Shown: piece after piece, positions 34,006 through 42,666 of the stretch
Position numbering within the stretch: position 1 is the stretch's first letter
Layout: every line of letters starts with the position of its first letter
Assembly (NCBI RefSeq): GCF_018919215.1
Contig: NZ_JAHLQK010000004.1
Coordinates: 372,001-436,000 of the forward strand
Source of the DNA: Alkaliphilus flagellatus
GTDB taxonomy: Bacteria; Bacillota; Clostridia; Peptostreptococcales; Natronincolaceae
Length of the DNA: 64,000 nt
Reading direction: 5' to 3'
The notes under the pieces: generated by a model
The model's database searches: none
What the model was told of the DNA's origin: nothing
What the model saw: only the letters and a program-made list of their open reading frames with translations
Program-made: the position numbers and the translations under genes

Positions 34006-34956
34006 TCATCTCAACTCCTTAATTCTCGGATCGGCAATTCCATATAAAATATCCGATAGTAAATTACCTATAATTAATAATAAAGATGAAAACATAGTAA
34101 TTGCCATAATAACTGGATAATCAAAACTAAATATAGAATTAATCCCTAGTTGACCCATTCCTGGCCAGCCAAAAACCGTCTCTGTAATAAATGCACCAGA
34201 AACAAGTGAAGGTAATGACATTCCTACAATTGTAATAACAGGTAAAATAGAATTTTTTAATACATATTTATAAAGGACCTCTGCCTTGCTTGCTCCTGAA
34301 GCATATTCTACCATAACATAATCTTCCTTTAATTGACTAATAGTACTAGATCTAATATATCTAGTAATAACTGCAACATTTTGTAAACTAAGAACTATAG
34401 TAGGCATAATTCCGTGTTTTATAAGATCCCAAGTAGTATATACTCCAACTGTTCGCATACCTATACTTGGAAGAAGATTTAACTTTAGTGAAAAAGTATA
34501 AATTAAAATCATTGCAAACCAAAAGCTTGGTATAGAAATTCCAACATAAGAAAAAATGGTGGATATATTATCAATCCATTTATTTTTATTAGCTGCTGAA
34601 ATAAGTCCTAGCGGAATACCAACTAATATTGATAAAAGTAATGATGATCCCATTAATCCTAAGGTTGCTGGAATTCTTTCTAATATTTGATTTAAAACTG
34701 GTCTATGATTAATTAATGAATAACCTAAATTCCCTGTAATCACGTTTTTTAACCACTGTATATATTGAATATGCACTGGTCTATCTAGTCCTAAATTTTG
34801 TCTTATACGTAATATATCGTTATCACTCATAGCAGGTGTAATAAAAGATTGCACTGGGTCTCCTGGAGCTAACTTAATAAGCGAAAAAGACACTATGGAA
34901 ATAACTATAAGCATAGGTATAGCTTGAATTAATCTTTTAATAGTTAATTTTCCCAC
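34006..34956 (-). CDS. oppB: Oligopeptide ABC transporter permease, OppB type
   Basis: A 316-residue permease: N-terminal KRLIQAIPMLIVISIVSF, substrate-exit LAPGDPVQSF, LGLDRPVHIQYIQWL and the EAA-loop MVEYASGASKAEVLYKYVLKN. Typical OppB/DppB length and motif order. It follows oppA after a 68-base gap holding a stem-loop, and pairs with oppC. Confidence 0.92.
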   Translation of the reverse strand: MGKLTIKRLIQAIPMLIVISIVSFSLIKLAPGDPVQSFITPAMSDNDILRIRQNLGLDRPVHIQYIQWLKNVITGNLGYSLINHRPVLNQILERIPATLGLMGSSLLLSILVGIPLGLISAANKNKWIDNISTIFSYVGISIPSFWFAMILIYTFSLKLNLLPSIGMRTVGVYTTWDLIKHGIMPTIVLSLQNVAVITRYIRSSTISQLKEDYVMVEYASGASKAEVLYKYVLKNSILPVITIVGMSLPSLVSGAFITETVFGWPGMGQLGINSIFSFDYPVIMAITMFSSLLLIIGNLLSDILYGIADPRIKELR

Positions 34957-34980
34957 TGTTTACATCTCCTAACATAGACA

Positions 34981-35012
34981 TGAAAGTAAACCCAGATTCA
35001 GGTTTACTTTCA
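34981..35012 (-). other. Stem-loop between oppA and oppB
   Basis: A perfect 12-bp stem (TGAAAGTAAACC at 34981-34992 with GGTTTACTTTCA at 35001-35012), without a following U-tract on the minus strand. It more likely stabilises the oppA mRNA or lowers read-through than fully terminates, which is common between a binding-protein gene and its permeases. Confidence 0.6.
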
Positions 35013-35024
35013 TATTGTTTTTAT

Positions 35025-36614
35025 TTATTTCATATACAGCTTGGATAAGTCTCTAAACATAAAAATCGGAACTGGCTTAGCCTCTTCAATACCCCCAAAT
35101 GCTGCATTAATAGCAACTATTGACTTTGGATATGCAATTGGATACACTACCATATCTTCAATAACTTCTTCTTGTATGTTAGTATAGATTTCTCCTCTTC
35201 TAACTTCGTCTTTTTCTATAACTGCCTTATTCCATAATTCATCCATTGCTAGGTTTTCATAGTTCATAAAGTTATTCATACTTCCAACTGTGAATAGACC
35301 TTTATATCCATCTGGCTCGCTTCCCATTACATAACCATTATATGCTAAGTCAAAATCCTTATTTTTTGGATCAAGTAATTTTTGATAAAAAGCTCCTCTT
35401 TCCATAGCAATTAGCTCCAGCTCTATCCCTACATTTTTAAATTGATGCTGCATAATTAAACCTTGATTTTCTTGTGCTTTATTAGAGTTAATATAAGCTA
35501 ATTTAAGTTTTAGATTTTCTGCACCTGCATTAGCTAAAAGTTCTTTTGCTTTATTTTCATCAAAGTTATATTCTTCAACTTTATCTGTATAGTAAGTTGT
35601 ATTTGGTACAAAAACAGAATAAGCTTTTTCTGCATAATCTGTAGATTCATATGCACCAACTATAACCTCTTCTTTGTTTATAGCATAGGCTATAGCTTTC
35701 CTTACATCTTTATTTTTCAAAGTATCATTATTTAAGTTAAATACCATATTATTTAACATACCTTCGTTGTATGTTACTACATTTAGATTAGGGTCTGCTT
35801 CAAATTTAGCTGCATCTTTTGGATCAATATATCTAGCACTTAGTTCTCCATTTTGCAAAGCGATATTTGCCGCGTTTGGATCAGATATTACTCTATAAAC
35901 TACAGAATCTAAATGGGCTTTACCATCAAAATATTCATCGAATCTTACTAGCTCAACTTTTTCTCCACTCTTAGAATCTTTAAATTTGAAGGGACCAGAC
36001 CCAATTGGTGATGCATTTTTATCACTCTTAGCTAAATCAATTTCTCTTTCAAATACATGTTTTGGAATGGGCAATATTTTCGATACATTACTAATAAAAG
36101 GCATAGATATTTGTGGAAGTTTAAATTCTACAGTGCTTTCATCTACCTTAACTACCTCAACAGGCTTTCCATCAATAATAAATGAATCTCTTAAATGACT
36201 GTTTTGAGCTGGGTCAAGTAATGATTCTATTGTAAATACAATATCATCTGCTGTAATTTTTTCACCATCATGCCACTTTATTCCCTCTTTTAATTTAAGT
36301 GTATAAGTTAAATAGTCTTCCGAAGGAGTGATGCTCTCTGCTAAGAAAAAATGTGTTCCCTCTTCGTCAATTACATATAGCGGTGCAAACAAAGCATTAT
36401 TAATTGTCATTGTTACTCTATCACCAGCATAAAGTGGATTTAGTACATTTGGATCGGAGCCAATAGCAAATATAATTGTTCCACCATCTTTTATTTCATT
36501 AACAACAGTTCCATTTGTATTTGGCTGATCAACTTGTGTTTTATTACCACCGCATGCTGTTAAAAATACCATAACTGCTACCATCATAAGTATTAAAAAT
36601 CTTTTAATTTGCAT
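35025..36614 (-). CDS. oppA: Peptide-binding lipoprotein of the ABC transporter (family 5)
   Basis: A 529-residue lipoprotein: signal MQIKRFLILMMVAVMVFLTACGG with the lipobox TACG, then the family-5 (OppA/DppA) fold: GTIIFAIGSDPNVLNPLY, the ligand-lid region YTLKLKEGIKWHDGEKITADDIVF and NKEEVIVGAYES. First gene of the opp operon. Preference for peptides, nickel or another ligand cannot be read from sequence. GGGGG site before the ATG. Confidence 0.9.
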   Translation of the reverse strand: MQIKRFLILMMVAVMVFLTACGGNKTQVDQPNTNGTVVNEIKDGGTIIFAIGSDPNVLNPLYAGDRVTMTINNALFAPLYVIDEEGTHFFLAESITPSEDYLTYTLKLKEGIKWHDGEKITADDIVFTIESLLDPAQNSHLRDSFIIDGKPVEVVKVDESTVEFKLPQISMPFISNVSKILPIPKHVFEREIDLAKSDKNASPIGSGPFKFKDSKSGEKVELVRFDEYFDGKAHLDSVVYRVISDPNAANIALQNGELSARYIDPKDAAKFEADPNLNVVTYNEGMLNNMVFNLNNDTLKNKDVRKAIAYAINKEEVIVGAYESTDYAEKAYSVFVPNTTYYTDKVEEYNFDENKAKELLANAGAENLKLKLAYINSNKAQENQGLIMQHQFKNVGIELELIAMERGAFYQKLLDPKNKDFDLAYNGYVMGSEPDGYKGLFTVGSMNNFMNYENLAMDELWNKAVIEKDEVRRGEIYTNIQEEVIEDMVVYPIAYPKSIVAINAAFGGIEEAKPVPIFMFRDLSKLYMK

Positions 36615-36784
36615 TAAAAATCCCCCTTAAATAAGTAAATTTTCATCAATTTTAATTCCCTATAATTCATATCGGTTTACTTGGTATTAGACATGGATTT
36701 ATTATAACATCAACACTAATAGCTGTGCAATCACTATTTATTATAAAAATTATTAACTATAGTTAATAATTTGAAATTAACTAT

Positions 36785-36819
36785 GTAAATCCTATCCTTT
36801 ATAACAGGATAGGATTTAC
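36785..36819 (-). terminator. Terminator of the double-cubane reductase operon
   Basis: A perfect 14-bp stem (GTAAATCCTATCCT at 36785-36798, complement 36806-36819), 20 bases past the activase stop on the minus strand. Confidence 0.8.
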
Positions 36820-36838
36820 CTTATTATTTAAGCTTAAT

Positions 36839-37603
36839 CTATTTATATCCGATAATCGCCGCTCCAATAGCTCCAAGAAATTGTGATTCATCGGTGGAAA
36901 TAATACTTACTCCAAGTTTATTGCTGAGAAGTTCACCTAGTTTTTTATTTCTAGAAACTCCACCTGAGAAAAACACTTTATTTTCTACTCCCATTCTACT
37001 TGCTAAAGAGTAGGTTTTATTACATACAGAATGCAAGAGTCCTGAAGCAATTGCTTCTTTAGAAGCGCCTTCCGCCATTAGACTTACAACCTCAGACTCT
37101 GCAAAAACTGTACACATGCTATTTATATTGGCCGGTTCTGTACCAGCTGCTAGTTCTGAAAGATCTCCGACATCGACCTCTAGGGCATTTGCCATTACTT
37201 GCAGAAATCTACCAGTACCAGCTGCACACTTATCATTCATTAGAAAGTCTATAACAGTACCTTTATCATTTAGCTTAATAATCTTACTATCCTGTCCCCC
37301 AATATCTATAACAGTCCTAATATTAGGATCTATATAGTGAGCCCCTCTTCCGTGGCAGGTGATTTCTGTAACCTTTTTATCTATAAAAGAAAGTGACACC
37401 CTACCATATCCAGTACCTACTATTGTACTGATATCATCTCTAGTAATATTGAGATCGCCCATTATTTCCTTAAGTAGTTGTCCTCCGGATTCCTTAGGGC
37501 TCCATCCTGTAGGTAGAAGTGCTGTTGCAATAATCTTTTCACCATCATAGGCTGCTGCCTTTGCTGCTACTGAACCTACATCAATTCCAATACTAATCAC
37601 CAA
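36839..37603 (-). CDS. Acyl-CoA dehydratase-type activase (HgdC-like ATPase)
   Basis: A 254-residue ASKHA-fold activase: GIDVGSVAAKAAAYDG, IDIGGQDSKIIKL, the cluster ligand motif NDKCAAGTGRFL and a second cysteine in INSMCTVFAESEVVSL, closed by FFSGGVSRNKKLGE. These dimers carry one [4Fe-4S] cluster and drive ATP-dependent electron transfer to a partner. It follows the double-cubane reductase gene by 30 bases, the standard reductase/activase pair. Length and motif set match HgdC/FldI, but the partner here makes a dehydratase role unlikely. Confidence 0.93.
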   Translation of the reverse strand: MVISIGIDVGSVAAKAAAYDGEKIIATALLPTGWSPKESGGQLLKEIMGDLNITRDDISTIVGTGYGRVSLSFIDKKVTEITCHGRGAHYIDPNIRTVIDIGGQDSKIIKLNDKGTVIDFLMNDKCAAGTGRFLQVMANALEVDVGDLSELAAGTEPANINSMCTVFAESEVVSLMAEGASKEAIASGLLHSVCNKTYSLASRMGVENKVFFSGGVSRNKKLGELLSNKLGVSIISTDESQFLGAIGAAIIGYK

Positions 37604-37633
37604 ATCACTTCCTTACAGTATATAATTCTAGTT

Positions 37634-38794
37634 TTAAGCAGTAACTGTAGATCCAATAGTTTCTAAGAACGCTTCTACCCTAACTTTAATTTGTCCTACA
37701 TCAGAATCAGAGTAGTCAGTTTCTATTTGGATAAATGGAAGACTTAGCTCGTCCTTAACAAAGTTACGAACAGTAAAGGATTCTATGTTATATGTGTGAC
37801 AGGCCTGCCATGTAAGATCAACTACACCGTCTACTTCATATTCTTCTGCTAATCTTTTAATAAGGTCTAATCTACCATTGTTATTTGTCATACAAGAACA
37901 TGGTGTAGATAAATATTTTTCTGCAAGAGCAGTAATCGGATCTTTACTTTCATCTACTAATACGTCTAATCCTTTATATCCTGTACAATTTTCCAGAGCG
38001 ACTACACTTGCACCAGATTCCTCTAGAACCTTTAATACCTTTTCTGATCCACTTCCTATAGGACATCCTGTTAATAAAATACGTGGAGCATTTTCATCGA
38101 AGGCATAAATACCCTTTTCCATTCGCTCTTCAACTTCAGAAATTAACCTTTCGATAAGCTCTATACCTGCTTCTTTATCTACATTAAAACCTTTTAACCA
38201 TTGTGCTAACATCATATCTACACCTGTTAGCGGAGCAGGCTTATGCGCATTAAGTTTATGTAATCTTCTCATTGCACTTCTTTCTCTATTCATTAATTTA
38301 ATAGCATCTCTTAATTTTCCATCTGTAATTTCTACCCCAAACTTCTCTTCTAAAAAGCTTTTAAATTTCATCATTTCATTTTTCCACATGCTTAAAGATT
38401 CTTCTCCTTGAGCTGTTTGTGGAAGATTCATTATATGCATAGGTTTTATTTTACCCATTAGCTCGTACATTTTCTTTTTACCATCACATGTTGTTTCTGC
38501 TAATAATACATCTGAAAAATAAAAATAAGGGCATTTATCAGTAATCGCAAAACCATAACTAGACTTAATAAGTGGACATAGGTTTCTTGGTAACTCTTTT
38601 TCTGCATCTTCTATAGGTGCTTGAGCTGTTCCACATAATGTAACTGAAATTGCATCTGCAGCTAATGCGATTTCTTGGGGTGAAAATACACAGTACATTC
38701 CTACTACTTTTTTACCTGCCTCGTGTGCTTCTTTAATTTTTACAGAATTAACTCCTCTTAGCGCCTCTACTTCTTCCATAATTTCTGGTCTCAT
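37634..38794 (-). CDS. Double-cubane-cluster-containing anaerobic reductase (HgdB/BcrC superfamily)
   Basis: A 386-residue protein of the benzoyl-CoA reductase/2-hydroxyglutaryl-CoA dehydratase superfamily. Several conserved cysteines are visible (GMYCVFSP, VTLCGTAQ, NLCPLIKSSYGF, DKCPYFYFSD, TTCDGKKKMYE, LTWQACHTYNIES). Dehydratases and benzoyl-CoA reductases need two such subunits; here there is one plus an activase, the layout of the double-cubane-cluster proteins, whose [8Fe-9S] cluster reduces small molecules. The native substrate is unknown. The ATG at 38794 has AGGGGG upstream; the frame extends to 38851 without a good site. This is the most chemically novel enzyme in the window. Confidence 0.82.
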   Translation of the reverse strand: MRPEIMEEVEALRGVNSVKIKEAHEAGKKVVGMYCVFSPQEIALAADAISVTLCGTAQAPIEDAEKELPRNLCPLIKSSYGFAITDKCPYFYFSDVLLAETTCDGKKKMYELMGKIKPMHIMNLPQTAQGEESLSMWKNEMMKFKSFLEEKFGVEITDGKLRDAIKLMNRERSAMRRLHKLNAHKPAPLTGVDMMLAQWLKGFNVDKEAGIELIERLISEVEERMEKGIYAFDENAPRILLTGCPIGSGSEKVLKVLEESGASVVALENCTGYKGLDVLVDESKDPITALAEKYLSTPCSCMTNNNGRLDLIKRLAEEYEVDGVVDLTWQACHTYNIESFTVRNFVKDELSLPFIQIETDYSDSDVGQIKVRVEAFLETIGSTVTA

Positions 38795-38952
38795 TTTACA
38801 TCCCCCTATATCTTGATTTAAATTTAACAACTTCCAACTAAATTTTATCATTACGAGTAAATAGCTACCAATTATAATTATCTATGTGTCGTGATACTAT
38901 TATTGTTTTTTTCTATGATTATTTACTTATTTTAATATCAAGGTAAAAATTA

Positions 38953-38990
38953 ATAAAAAAATAGAAGAGTCTACTCTTCTATTTTTTATT
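38953..38990 (-). terminator. AOR operon terminator
   Basis: An A/T-extended stem (AATAAAAAAATAGAAGAG and complement to 38990) with a 4-base loop, 20 bases after the AOR stop on the minus strand. Confidence 0.83.
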
Positions 38991-39010
38991 AATCTTTGTA
39001 TAAAGTTTGT

Positions 39011-41125
39011 TTATTTTGGAAGCAGATTAAGTTTTTCTAGCTCGTCTGCTACATCTTTCATGTTTAATCTCTCTAATGTAGCTCTTGTAGGTGCTCCAGT
39101 TTTTTCATCCCATCCATATTCTTTGTAAAGCATTGTAAGTGCTAACTGCATATCTTCTCTGTCAAGTATAACTGTACCTGGTGTAAATGGTTTTGCATCA
39201 GGATTTTTTGCATCTATAAATACCCATTCTGGTATAATATCATGCTCATTACGCATATCGATAGTTCCCATTTCCTTAATAGTTGCAGCTCTATGCATAG
39301 TAGCGATTCTTTCAGCAGCTAAATCTAATTCTTTTTCAGATGTTTCTATGCCTGTTGCTAAACTAAAGAACTTAGCTTCTAATGCTGTATCTCCTCTGTA
39401 GTTTCTTGATTTAGAAGGAGAAACTGTCATTGGCCATACCCAGTTACATAATGTAATAGAGTCATGTAGGAAGTTTCTATCTAGTGACCATTTCGCAAAC
39501 TTTGCTTTATATTCATTCATTGGAGTATAATCATTTGGAGCATCTAGTGCATCTGGGGAACCCCATACTTCGCCAGCAACTTCTTTTAATATTTCTATAG
39601 GAAGTCCTGCGCCTATCATATTCATATGAGTATGAGAGTTAGCATCTCTATTAAACATTATATTAACAAGTACCCCTACTTGAGCGCCAGCCTCATTACT
39701 ATGATGCTTAGGAAATGCCATTTTTGACCAAACATTGTTTCCATATCCAGTCCAGTATTCTTTTCCTAAGTTCCATTCTTTATCTAACCAATAAGGTCCA
39801 AGACCTAATTTACTAAATTCTCCTTCTTTTAAAGCTATTCTTCTATAAAACTCTACTAAAAATCCAGGATCTCCTGATTCTACTAAATCCCATGGTATGC
39901 TGTCGTATTCTTCTTTTGGAAGTACTTCTTTTAATTTTCCAGATTGATAGCTATATTTAAAATCTCTACCAAGCTGACCATAGTTACTCCAAATACCATA
40001 ATCATCAGCAAGTCTTGATCCTAAGCTTTTAGCGATTAGAGCTACTTCTCCTTGTTTTTCACCATCAGAAAATCCATTAACCATAACTGTACCTGGATTA
40101 ATAAATCCTATACAAGTACTAGTTGCGTATCCTGATAAGCCATATTTTTCAAGTTCTGGAACCTTTAAATTAGATTGACAACGTATTGGACACGAGTGGC
40201 ATCCGCCCATTTTAATTGTTCTTGCTTCAGCTACAGGACCTAAGTCAAATATTGCCTTTTGTGTACGAAGACCAACCTTATTCTTATCTCCAGCAGGACA
40301 TTCTCCTGTTTCTACTTTTGGCTCTGCTGCTCCCCAGAATAAAGCAGTTTGTGCAGTCCAGCGGCTTCCTTTATCATGATACTCTGCCCATGGCTGCGGT
40401 GTGCTAGGTACAACGTGTTGATTGTTTGCACCTATTATGTCTTTCAACATATATTCATTAAGTTTTAACCATTCTTGGCCTTTACCTTCAGCAATATGAA
40501 CAGCTTGAGTTCCCCTAACACCTATAGCCTTTAGTTTTTTAGAACCAAATACTCCACCATGTCCACCAGCAGAGTGGTTAACACTGTTTACTATAGAAGA
40601 TAAGTGAACTAAATTTTCACCCGCTTGTCCAATGGAGGCAATACAGGCTTCTTTACCCATAACATTGTTTAGCTCATGAGTTGTATCTATTACTCCTTTT
40701 CCCCATAAATTAGAAGCATCTTCTATAGACACTTTATCATCTTCAATACGTAACCATACTGGAGTTTTTGAAGCTCCCTCAACAATAATAGCATCCCATC
40801 CTGCAAACTTTAAGAATGCTCCAAAGTTTCCGCCCATATGACTATCAGTAATAGCATTGTAAGGGTTAGTAGGTGCAAGAGAAGTAATATTTGTTCTTCC
40901 ACTACAAGGCACCCCTGTACCTGTAAAAGGTCCAACACCAATTACTATTTTGTTTGCTTCATCAAAAGCTTTTGTACCTTGAGGAACTTCATCAAAAACA
41001 ACCTTATAACCAATACCTGCTCCTCCAATAAAGTCCTTATATTTCATAGTATCTTCAACAGCAATACTACCTGTAGTTAAGTTTACCCTCAACATCTTAC
41101 CTGTCCATCCAGTGATCTTAGACAT
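39011..41125 (-). CDS. Tungsten-type aldehyde:ferredoxin oxidoreductase family enzyme
   Basis: A 704-residue AOR-family oxidoreductase with a tungstopterin (possibly Mo-pterin) cofactor. The N-terminal pterin-binding region (GWTGKMLRVNLTTG, GPFTGTGVPCSGRTNITSLAP) and the cluster cysteines C309-x2-C312-x3-C316 (CHSCPIRC) plus C560 (HDSITLCNW) match the fold. At 704 residues it is about 100 longer than hyperthermophile AOR and closer in size to the YdhV-type proteins of enterobacteria. No signal peptide of its own. It lies 95 bases after the Tat-signal ferredoxin, which is probably its partner. AGGAGG start site. Substrate (aldehyde or other) is not known. Confidence 0.92.
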   Translation of the reverse strand: MSKITGWTGKMLRVNLTTGSIAVEDTMKYKDFIGGAGIGYKVVFDEVPQGTKAFDEANKIVIGVGPFTGTGVPCSGRTNITSLAPTNPYNAITDSHMGGNFGAFLKFAGWDAIIVEGASKTPVWLRIEDDKVSIEDASNLWGKGVIDTTHELNNVMGKEACIASIGQAGENLVHLSSIVNSVNHSAGGHGGVFGSKKLKAIGVRGTQAVHIAEGKGQEWLKLNEYMLKDIIGANNQHVVPSTPQPWAEYHDKGSRWTAQTALFWGAAEPKVETGECPAGDKNKVGLRTQKAIFDLGPVAEARTIKMGGCHSCPIRCQSNLKVPELEKYGLSGYATSTCIGFINPGTVMVNGFSDGEKQGEVALIAKSLGSRLADDYGIWSNYGQLGRDFKYSYQSGKLKEVLPKEEYDSIPWDLVESGDPGFLVEFYRRIALKEGEFSKLGLGPYWLDKEWNLGKEYWTGYGNNVWSKMAFPKHHSNEAGAQVGVLVNIMFNRDANSHTHMNMIGAGLPIEILKEVAGEVWGSPDALDAPNDYTPMNEYKAKFAKWSLDRNFLHDSITLCNWVWPMTVSPSKSRNYRGDTALEAKFFSLATGIETSEKELDLAAERIATMHRAATIKEMGTIDMRNEHDIIPEWVFIDAKNPDAKPFTPGTVILDREDMQLALTMLYKEYGWDEKTGAPTRATLERLNMKDVADELEKLNLLPK

Positions 41126-41220
41126 TATTATTCCTCCTATCTATAAATCAATATGATAAATATTTAAGTTTCTATTTATTTATATTGTTAAAATAAAGTT
41201 TGCTTTCACTAATAATTATA

Positions 41221-41883
41221 TTATGAAAAACGATATCCTTTTCTTGTAAACATTGCGGTCACTTCTTCCCAAGGCATTATTTTTAATGCTCCTGTAATAC
41301 AGTTTTCTGCACATGCCCCACATAAAATACACTTTGTAGATTTTTTATCCTCTGGGTCTATTGTAGGCATATGCCATGGACAGGCCTCTGCACATGCTCC
41401 ACATCCAACGCATTTACTTTCATCTACTGTCCAAGCACCTAGTTTTTCATTTAAACTAATAGCTTCTACGGGACAAGCACCCGCACACTTAGGTTCCTTA
41501 CATTGTTTACATGTTTCAGGTGTCATAAGGAAGTTTCCAAAATAACCATCTTCACTACGATAATTATCTGTCATTTCTTTTCCATAGTTAAAGCTTCTAC
41601 TTATTTTCACCCTTGAAATAAGAGGATGAATCTTACCGTCATTTGCTACTGTACAAACCATTTCACATCTTTGACATCCAGTACATTTATTCCTCTCAGC
41701 AATAAGTATCCCTTTAGCAGTTACAAAAGCGGAAGCACTTCCAACATCTGAATTAGAACATCCTAGTAAATTTAGTACAGAAGCAGTAACAGTTATACCT
41801 ACTATTCCTTTTCCACTAACTTTTAAAAATTCTCGTCTAGTTCTCAATTTCTCTAAAAAATCTTCAATTTCTCTTTCAAACAT
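41221..41883 (-). CDS. Tat-exported 4Fe-4S lipoprotein partner of AOR
   Basis: A 220-residue iron-sulfur protein. The N-terminus has a clear twin-arginine signal, TRREFLK (R16, R17), followed by a hydrophobic stretch and LLGC with C42 as a likely lipidation site. Then come four [4Fe-4S]-type motifs: CTGCQRCEMVC, CKQCKEPKCAGACP, CVGCGACAEACPW and CILCGACAENC. This matches electron-transfer subunits (NrfC/HycB/YdhY type). It is the first gene of the AOR operon; the AOR lacks a signal, so the pair may be exported together. Strong GGAGGGAG site before the ATG. Confidence 0.9.
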   Translation of the reverse strand: MFEREIEDFLEKLRTRREFLKVSGKGIVGITVTASVLNLLGCSNSDVGSASAFVTAKGILIAERNKCTGCQRCEMVCTVANDGKIHPLISRVKISRSFNYGKEMTDNYRSEDGYFGNFLMTPETCKQCKEPKCAGACPVEAISLNEKLGAWTVDESKCVGCGACAEACPWHMPTIDPEDKKSTKCILCGACAENCITGALKIMPWEEVTAMFTRKGYRFS

Positions 41884-41952
41884 AATAACTCTCCCTCCTA
41901 AATAAATATTTGTTAATGTACGTCATATTTTCTTCTTTATTGCTTTATAAAT

Positions 41953-42114
41953 AGATTAGTGCTAGCGAATTTATCTTTAATTTGTTAAATAACAAACTTT
42001 TTTGAAAGATAAATGCCTACAAAAACAATTTTAGATTAGTAAAAAATCAGCAACACTAAAAAACGCTAACAAAAGCATTAATTCTAGATAACTATGCATC
42101 ATTTTCACTAATCT
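41953..42114 (-). promoter_or_regulatory. Expression platform of the AOR leader (alternative stems)
   Basis: On the minus strand AGATTAGT (42114-42107) can pair with either of two identical ACTAATCT copies (42040-42033 and 41960-41953). Between the two copies a separate strong hairpin (TTTATCTTT/AAAGATAAA, about 41970-42013, with inner TTTGTT/AACAAA) occupies the mRNA. Mutually exclusive pairings of this kind fit a regulatory switch after the aptamer at 42125-42210. Confidence 0.5.
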
Positions 42115-42124
42115 ACTTTACAAA

Positions 42125-42210
42125 AGGGGAGGCATACTCGTTTCCAAGTGTACCTATCGGTCTAAAACCTTAGATCTTTATCCTTAGGTAATTAGACTCG
42201 TAGATAATGT
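42125..42210 (-). promoter_or_regulatory. Candidate compact Moco/Wco-family riboswitch upstream of AOR operon
   Basis: Minus-strand ATCTACGAG (42205-42197) opens the domain; TACCTA/TAGGTA forms a stem around a small hairpin TCTAA/TTAGA; then TTGGAAACGAGTATGCCTCC (42147-42128). The opening ATCT-CGAG and the closing TTGG-AAC--TATGCCT blocks match the RNA at 30890-31015. It lacks the extra TGGACC hairpin of that RNA; compact members of the Moco family lacking P3 have been linked to tungsten cofactor, which fits the AOR downstream. Identity is inference from blocks and context. Confidence 0.58.
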
Positions 42211-42292
42211 TTCGTATATTTAATTTTTTTAATACAGCACAATACATAAACTTTACTTATATACATAAAATATATTTATTGCTTACAATTTA

Positions 42293-42322
42293 ACTATACT
42301 TTATATATTTACAACTTGTCAA
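42293..42322 (-). promoter_or_regulatory. Promoter of the AOR operon leader
   Basis: Minus-strand -35 TTGACA (42317-42322) and -10 TATAGT (42293-42298), spacer 18 bases; the transcript would begin near 42286, about 400 bases before the ferredoxin start. Confidence 0.7.
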
Positions 42323-42387
42323 TAAATAAAAATCTATAAATATACTTCCTTAAAAATTATATCTATAACACTTTAAAGAAATAAATA

Positions 42388-42594
42388 TTATTCTTCTTCC
42401 TTCTTATCTAATGTTTCTGACTTTTCTATAGTCTCCTTTTCCGGATTTTCGGTTATTTTATCTGCATGACTTTTAAATTCTTTAAGAGATTTGCCTAAGG
42501 CTTTTCCTAACTCTGGAAGCTTTGACGGTCCAAAGATTACCAATGCGATTATTAAGATTAATATTAACTCCGTAGTCCCTAATCTACCAAACAT
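42388..42594 (-). CDS. tatA: TatA/TatE pore subunit, copy 3
   Basis: A 68-residue TatA: MFGRLGTTELILILIIALVI, then FGPSKLPELGKALGKSLKEFKSHADK with the classical FGP hinge, then an acidic and lysine-rich tail. It is more diverged from copies 1 and 2 than these are from each other. It lies upstream of the AOR leader and 72 bases after the repeat protein gene. Good GGAGG site. Expression with the AOR set suggests a pore dedicated to the exported iron-sulfur subunit. Confidence 0.94.
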   Translation of the reverse strand: MFGRLGTTELILILIIALVIFGPSKLPELGKALGKSLKEFKSHADKITENPEKETIEKSETLDKKEEE

Positions 42595-42666
42595 TTGTAT
42601 CGCCTCCTTGCATTATATTTTAAAGTAAAATTTATATATATTTATAATAAATTGCTATACACTAAA

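Larger units (their letters stand above)
41884..42387. other. Long leader region of the AOR operon
   Basis: About 500 bases without a gene. In transcript order: promoter (42293-42322), aptamer-like RNA (42125-42210), alternative stems (41953-42114), then the ribosome binding site GGAGGGAG of the ferredoxin gene. Upstream of the promoter is the 3' end region of tatA copy 3. Confidence 0.65.

Noticed and set aside
34981-35012. Terminator between oppA and oppB
   Set aside because: The stem is perfect but no U-run follows on the minus strand and the genes are clearly one operon, so I describe it as a processing or stabilising stem.
36839-38794. 2-hydroxyglutaryl-CoA dehydratase
   Set aside because: Only one large subunit is encoded; the dehydratase needs two, and no CoA transferase or 2-hydroxyglutarate gene is present.
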